From assembly GCA_964552055.1 (NCBI GenBank), contig CAZKFL010000002.1, positions 43,849 to 107,848 on the forward strand: a stretch of 64,000 nucleotides of DNA. The letters are read 5' to 3'. The notes below the pieces were generated by a model that worked only from the letters and a program-made list of their open reading frames with translations, ran no database searches and was not told the origin of the DNA. Each line of letters opens with the position of its first letter. The stretch's first letter is position 1. This document shows, in pieces, positions 61,091 through 64,000 of this stretch. Made by a program: the position numbers and the translations under genes. This DNA is from VGMD01 sp964552055. GTDB taxonomy: Bacteria; Chlamydiota; Chlamydiia; Chlamydiales; 2-12-FULL-49-11.

Positions 61091-62216
61091 AATGTGGAAG
61101 ATTGACATAGCTCTCATTTTCTGTCACCGATTTCTTCCATAAATAGAGCATCCCACCAGTTTGAGCGCCTATCATCATTGATCCGACAGCAACTGCAAGA
61201 GTGAGCATAGCTCCTCCACCTGCAAAGACAACGCCAGCCGCAACAGACGCAATCGTCAATGCTAAGTGAATTGCCATAACTCGTCTTTCTTTTAGTGGGA
61301 TGGGCCCTCTAAATTTCTTGAAGTTTTCAACCATTTTTTTAGTATCTAACGCAGACGTAATCAAAGTTACTGTTAGCATCATTACAACCCCTGCCACAAA
61401 AACAGTTCCACCTGAGAATATCGTTGTTAATACAAAGCCTGTAATCGCAATCGCTGTCGCAAAAAGCATCAAATAGTGTTTTCTCTTAACAGCTGCAATG
61501 TCTTTTTTTGCTTGCGCTACAACATCACCAGCAGATTTACCCTCTTTAATCATAGTAAGAGATAGAGAATTAGCGCCAAAATTTTTTCTATACTCAGCAC
61601 CATTTGCTAACCAAGCATGAGCTTCTAAAAAAGTATAACGATCTTCAATCCCTCTCTTATCAAGCATGTTAGAAAAAGAAATCACGGGAAGCAATTCTTT
61701 AATAGAGCGCACAAACTGAAACAAATAAAGCGCTCCAAAACCTACAGTTGCAATATTCCCCAGAACAGATGCAGCAACTTTTCCTGTTTTATTAGCGGTC
61801 TCAAGGCCAGTCAGAGTGAGTGTCCTTACTCCAGCAATAACCACACCCGTCCCAACTTCAACAGCCGATTTAGCCATATCCATCTTTGCAAATTCCATCC
61901 CAGCGACATCATTTACCGTTTTAGCAGTTTCGTAAGCGCTCTTTGCATTTCCATAGCCGAAATAGCCACTAACAACACTACCAACCGAAGTAATACCGAA
62001 ACCTGCATTGAATTTTCCGCCTGAGTTATCTAGTCCCGTAATAGGAGCCGCAACACGAGCAAGAAAAGAAATTGTAGAAGGACCATTACCAAAAAGATCA
62101 ATAGGCTTTGAGCACTGAGCTCCACTGCTCATTTTACCCATAACTCCAGCTCGAGGAGAAGGGAGAGTTCTTTCAAATCTCACTCCTGACACCGGTCCTG
62201 ATACTGTCCTTTCCAT
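61047..62216 (-). CDS. Hypothetical multi-spanning protein, inclusion/effector candidate
   Basis: 389 aa from the ATG at 62216 (MERTVSGPVSG), with AGCAGG upstream; the frame extends to 62270. Residues 1-50 lack a signal peptide and are Pro/Ser-rich. Hydrophobic segments come in close pairs: GFGITSVGSVVSGYFGYG, then VLGNIATVGFGALYLFQFV, then a paired hairpin LMLFATAIAITGFVLTTIFSGGTVFVAGVVMMLTVTLITS and another, LALTIASVAAGVVFAGGGAMLTLAVAVGSMM. Paired bilobed helices without a signal are seen in chlamydial inclusion-membrane proteins, exported by type III secretion. Inference only. The end overlaps xerD by 44 bp. Confidence 0.55.
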   Translation of the reverse strand: MERTVSGPVSGVRFERTLPSPRAGVMGKMSSGAQCSKPIDLFGNGPSTISFLARVAAPITGLDNSGGKFNAGFGITSVGSVVSGYFGYGNAKSAYETAKTVNDVAGMEFAKMDMAKSAVEVGTGVVIAGVRTLTLTGLETANKTGKVAASVLGNIATVGFGALYLFQFVRSIKELLPVISFSNMLDKRGIEDRYTFLEAHAWLANGAEYRKNFGANSLSLTMIKEGKSAGDVVAQAKKDIAAVKRKHYLMLFATAIAITGFVLTTIFSGGTVFVAGVVMMLTVTLITSALDTKKMVENFKKFRGPIPLKERRVMAIHLALTIASVAAGVVFAGGGAMLTLAVAVGSMMIGAQTGGMLYLWKKSVTENESYVNLPHYDLKTRELSYIPSL

Positions 62217-62294
62217 AATAAACCTGCTTTGTTCAGGTATCATTATAACATAATTATAATTATAATGCACAGTTTTGATAAAAATATGATTTTA

Positions 62295-62323
62295 TTGAAT
62301 GAAATTAAAGAATTTGCTATAAT
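62295..62323 (+). promoter_or_regulatory. Promoter of the SGP-repeat protein gene
   Basis: TTGAAT at 62295-62300, a 17-bp spacer and a perfect TATAAT at 62318-62323. Leader of about 30 nt with GGAG before the ATG at 62360. TATAAT motifs on the other strand (62240-62262) may serve the divergent gene. Confidence 0.6.
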
Positions 62324-62359
62324 ATAGACTAATAACTATCTTTTATTATAGGAGTATTT

Positions 62360-62881
62360 ATGGATTCATCAGGACCATCAGGACCATCAGGACCATCAGG
62401 ACCACCATATCAGAGCGCAGGAGCACCCGCTGGAGGATATCCAGGAGCACCTGGAGACGGCTGTAGCACTAGCGCAACACATATAGCAGGACCACCAGCC
62501 CTAGCAGCAACGCCCAGCAGATTAGAGCACAAAATTGGTCAAGTTACCCTACCTAATGGAAGAAAAATGGACGTTTTTATCCTTCTAAAAGACGATAGTG
62601 GCCATGAAATGCCTTTTCCTGCTAATTTTTCACATACAGCCAAAATTATAAAATTATGTCAAAAAATCATAGATGAATTAAAGCCTCCAGAAGATGCAAC
62701 TGATATCAAACTAGCCGATAGCGGGCTTAAATATGTTGATAGAAGTACAGCTACTCAGACCTTAAACTACAAGCATGGATCAGGGCAAAAGAGAAACCGA
62801 TATTCAGAATATTGGTGGAATAGAACTATCCACATTCTAAAAACGGGCAGTACTGAAAATTTTGCGCAAGTGAGCGTTTAA
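62360..62881 (+). CDS. Hypothetical protein with an SGP-repeat N terminus
   Basis: 173 aa. Residues 1-55 are a disordered, collagen-like tract (SGPSGPSGPSGPP, GAPAGGYPGAPGDG); from about 57 a small alpha/beta domain follows (HKIGQVTLPNGRKMDVFILLKDDSG...TAKIIKLCQKIIDEL). Disordered N termini next to a small domain are common in type III effectors. No family recognised. The DNA encoding the repeat is a 9-bp tandem repeat. The 3' end overlaps the Fe-S gene by four bases, tail to tail. Confidence 0.6.
   Translation: MDSSGPSGPSGPSGPPYQSAGAPAGGYPGAPGDGCSTSATHIAGPPALAATPSRLEHKIGQVTLPNGRKMDVFILLKDDSGHEMPFPANFSHTAKIIKLCQKIIDELKPPEDATDIKLADSGLKYVDRSTATQTLNYKHGSGQKRNRYSEYWWNRTIHILKTGSTENFAQVSV
62369..62404 (+). 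repeat. Tandem 9-bp repeat, four copies
   Basis: TCAGGACCA repeated four times without change, coding for Ser-Gly-Pro. Copy-number change would add or remove whole tripeptides without shifting the frame. Confidence 0.95.
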
Positions 62882-63429
62882 TAGGTTTGGGAGCTTCCAC
62901 AAGAGCATGAGCCTCTGACGTTTGGGTTGCTAATTTTAAAGCCAGCCCCATTTAATCCGTCATAAAAGTCAATTTCTGCTCCGAGTAGTCTTGGAACTGC
63001 CTCTGTTTCTACGTGGATTTCAACGCCATTAGAGAGAAAGAGAGTCTCTTCAGGGGTGATATCTTCCGCAAAGTCAAGGACGTATTCAAAGCCACTACAG
63101 CCTCCTGGCTGATCGCCAAATCGTAAAGCGTACTTAGAGAGCCCTTCTTCTTTGCAAAGCGCTATAAACTTATCTGCAGCTCTTTTTGTAAGACTTATCG
63201 TAGTTAGATCAGTCTTCTGCAATAAAATTTCATTTAATATACTTGTAAGAGACTCAATTTCAGCATCTTGCATTCCATGACCTAGCATCCCTGTTTCCAA
63301 GGTTTCCCATGTAGCGGCTCCACAACCAACACAGTGAAGTCCGTGATTTGTCATTTCTTGAGCAAGTTTTTGGCTTTTTTCAGGCCATTTGCCCAAAATA
63401 TCTGCAATTGTCATCTCTTTTGTGATCAT
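62878..63429 (-). CDS. DUF1858 domain fused to an A-type Fe-S carrier (IscA/HesB-like)
   Basis: 183 aa. Residues 1-70: DUF1858/ScdA-N-like, with EMTIADILGKWPEKSQKLAQEMTNHGLHCVGCGAATWETLE carrying the CxxC-type HCVGCG. Residues 78-183: A-type carrier (ISLTKRAADKFIALC, LRFGDQPGGCSGFEYVLDF, RGSCSCGSSQTY) with the three conserved cysteines in GGCSGF and CSCG. Assembles or carries Fe-S clusters. The fusion is unusual but makes sense for cluster transfer. The next gene, one base away, is a ferredoxin. Confidence 0.88.
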   Translation of the reverse strand: MITKEMTIADILGKWPEKSQKLAQEMTNHGLHCVGCGAATWETLETGMLGHGMQDAEIESLTSILNEILLQKTDLTTISLTKRAADKFIALCKEEGLSKYALRFGDQPGGCSGFEYVLDFAEDITPEETLFLSNGVEIHVETEAVPRLLGAEIDFYDGLNGAGFKISNPNVRGSCSCGSSQTY

Positions 63430-63430
63430 A

Positions 63431-63694
63431 TTAAAACTTTACCTTTACCCTACCGTGTTTCTTCATTTTGCATTGGCAAGCCAAACGCTCGCAACCCTCA
63501 TCACCAAGGAAGTCTTTCTCCTCCTGAGTAAATTCGGTGAGATTTTCCATTCCTTCAACAACCTCAATCACACAAGTCCCACAAAGTCCCTCTTCACAAG
63601 CAAACGGAATCCCCGCCTCCTCACAGCACTCTTTGATTGATTCGCCTTCGCAAACCTCAGCTTCTTCATCATCATTAAAAATTATCTTTCCCAT
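63431..63694 (-). CDS. 2Fe-2S ferredoxin
   Basis: 87 aa, plant-type fold. Cluster ligands: AGIPFACEEGLCGTCVIEV (C-x4-C-x2-C) and the fourth Cys in RLACQCKM. It is probably cytosolic and may serve electron transfer to IspH, the desaturase or Fe-S assembly. One base separates it from the IscA-like gene downstream, so they form an operon. Confidence 0.93.
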   Translation of the reverse strand: MGKIIFNDDEEAEVCEGESIKECCEEAGIPFACEEGLCGTCVIEVVEGMENLTEFTQEEKDFLGDEGCERLACQCKMKKHGRVKVKF

Positions 63695-64000
63695 AGGGAA
63701 GCTATTAAACCCTATTTCCCCTATTTTTGAAAAGAGTAAAAAAAAAATAAAAAAATTTTACTACAGACTCGACTTTAGGTTTTTTATTAACTCTTTTTAG
63801 TATAAAAGCTTCTCAAAATTCATCAGCGCAGAGGCTTGAGGCAAGCCCCAAGCGGCAGAGACGCTGAGGTCACGGAGAAATATAAAAAAGTATATTACGC
63901 CCCGTTATTTATATGCGTATTATAATTGGATTATTGCAAAAAAAAGCAAATAAGAAAAATTAGCTTTTTCTCAGCGTTCTCTGCGCCTCTGGTGCGCTCT
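63695..64000. other. Intergenic end region, holds a second inverted-repeat element
   Basis: 306 bases without a credible gene. From 63823 on it contains a diverged copy of the CGCAGAG inverted repeat described below; the first 120 bases are AT-rich with no recognised signal. Confidence 0.5.
63823..64000. repeat. Second copy of the CGCAGAG inverted-repeat element, cut by the window end
   Basis: Left arm: CAGCGCAGAGGC, an insert GCTTGAGGCAAGCCCCAAGC, then GGCAGAGACGCTGAGGTCACGGAG. Right arm: CTCAGCGTTCTCTGCGCCTCTGG near 63969. It matches the element at 7157-7314 in the CAGAGACGC and CTCTGCGCCTCTG motifs. Confidence 0.65.

Noticed and set aside
62369..62404. CRISPR array
   Set aside because: Nine-base units without spacers, inside a coding region.

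Overview
The window is one stretch of an AT-rich bacterial chromosome that looks chlamydial (phylum Chlamydiota) but outside the genus Chlamydia, for example a Parachlamydiales-type amoeba or arthropod symbiont. Supporting signs are an ATP/ADP-type nucleotide translocase, a DhnA-type class I aldolase, RNase HIII next to a RodZ/YfgA-like helix-turn-helix membrane protein, a Pkn1-like kinase fused to an FGE-sulfatase domain, and a DUF378 mini membrane protein divergent from gatCAB (the order I recall from the start of the Chlamydia genome). There are also many transporters for host metabolites. Taxonomy is inferred from gene content and was not computed. Ten Ns at 42852-42861 show that this is a draft assembly.

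Layout. 1-4.2 kb: 3' part of recF, pgi, tRNA-Pro, a conserved hypothetical, trmB, tRNA-Leu. 4.3-7.1 kb: an arginine decarboxylase/ureohydrolase-like fusion that seems to have lost its catalytic residues, divergent from an APC antiporter. 7.1-12.9 kb: an inverted-repeat element, a nucleotide translocase, a fatty-acid desaturase, an outer-membrane protein and a YheT-like hydrolase. 13-23.7 kb: an accessory zone with a 2H-phosphoesterase-like protein, exported and low-complexity proteins, an AT-hook protein, two amino-acid transporters, a duplicated kinase/pseudokinase, YchJ and a truncated exported methyltransferase. 23.8-31.7 kb: an OPT transporter, a 1640-residue autotransporter with about 12 repeats, and a short MgtE.

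31.7-46.8 kb: glmS with an AsmA-like partner, an orphan Cys-rich passenger-like protein, class I aldolase, an MFS sugar porter, an HXXEE protein with a glycosyltransferase, a Nudix hydrolase, rimO, an oligopeptide ABC transporter (oppB interrupted by the assembly gap) and ispH. 46.9-50.8 kb: Pkn1-like protein, RodZ-like protein, rnhC and a secreted protein. 51.1-54.9 kb: a glycosyltransferase island in which every member starts with a signal peptide or anchor, including a GT6 enzyme strongly resembling vertebrate ABO/Forssman transferases. 54.9-64 kb: a YfcH-like SDR, gatCAB, an RF-1-domain protein coupled to xerD, two likely effector or inclusion-type proteins, and an Fe-S pair (DUF1858-IscA fusion and ferredoxin), ending in a second copy of the inverted-repeat element.

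The best candidate for an undescribed system is the exported glycosyltransferase island (51121-54877). A pseudo-enzyme fusion of two consecutive polyamine-pathway folds (4271-5611) comes second. A third is a recurring promoter layout in which near-consensus -10 boxes lie only 7-9 nt before the start codon (rnhC, gatC, the second APC permease), which predicts leaderless mRNAs.
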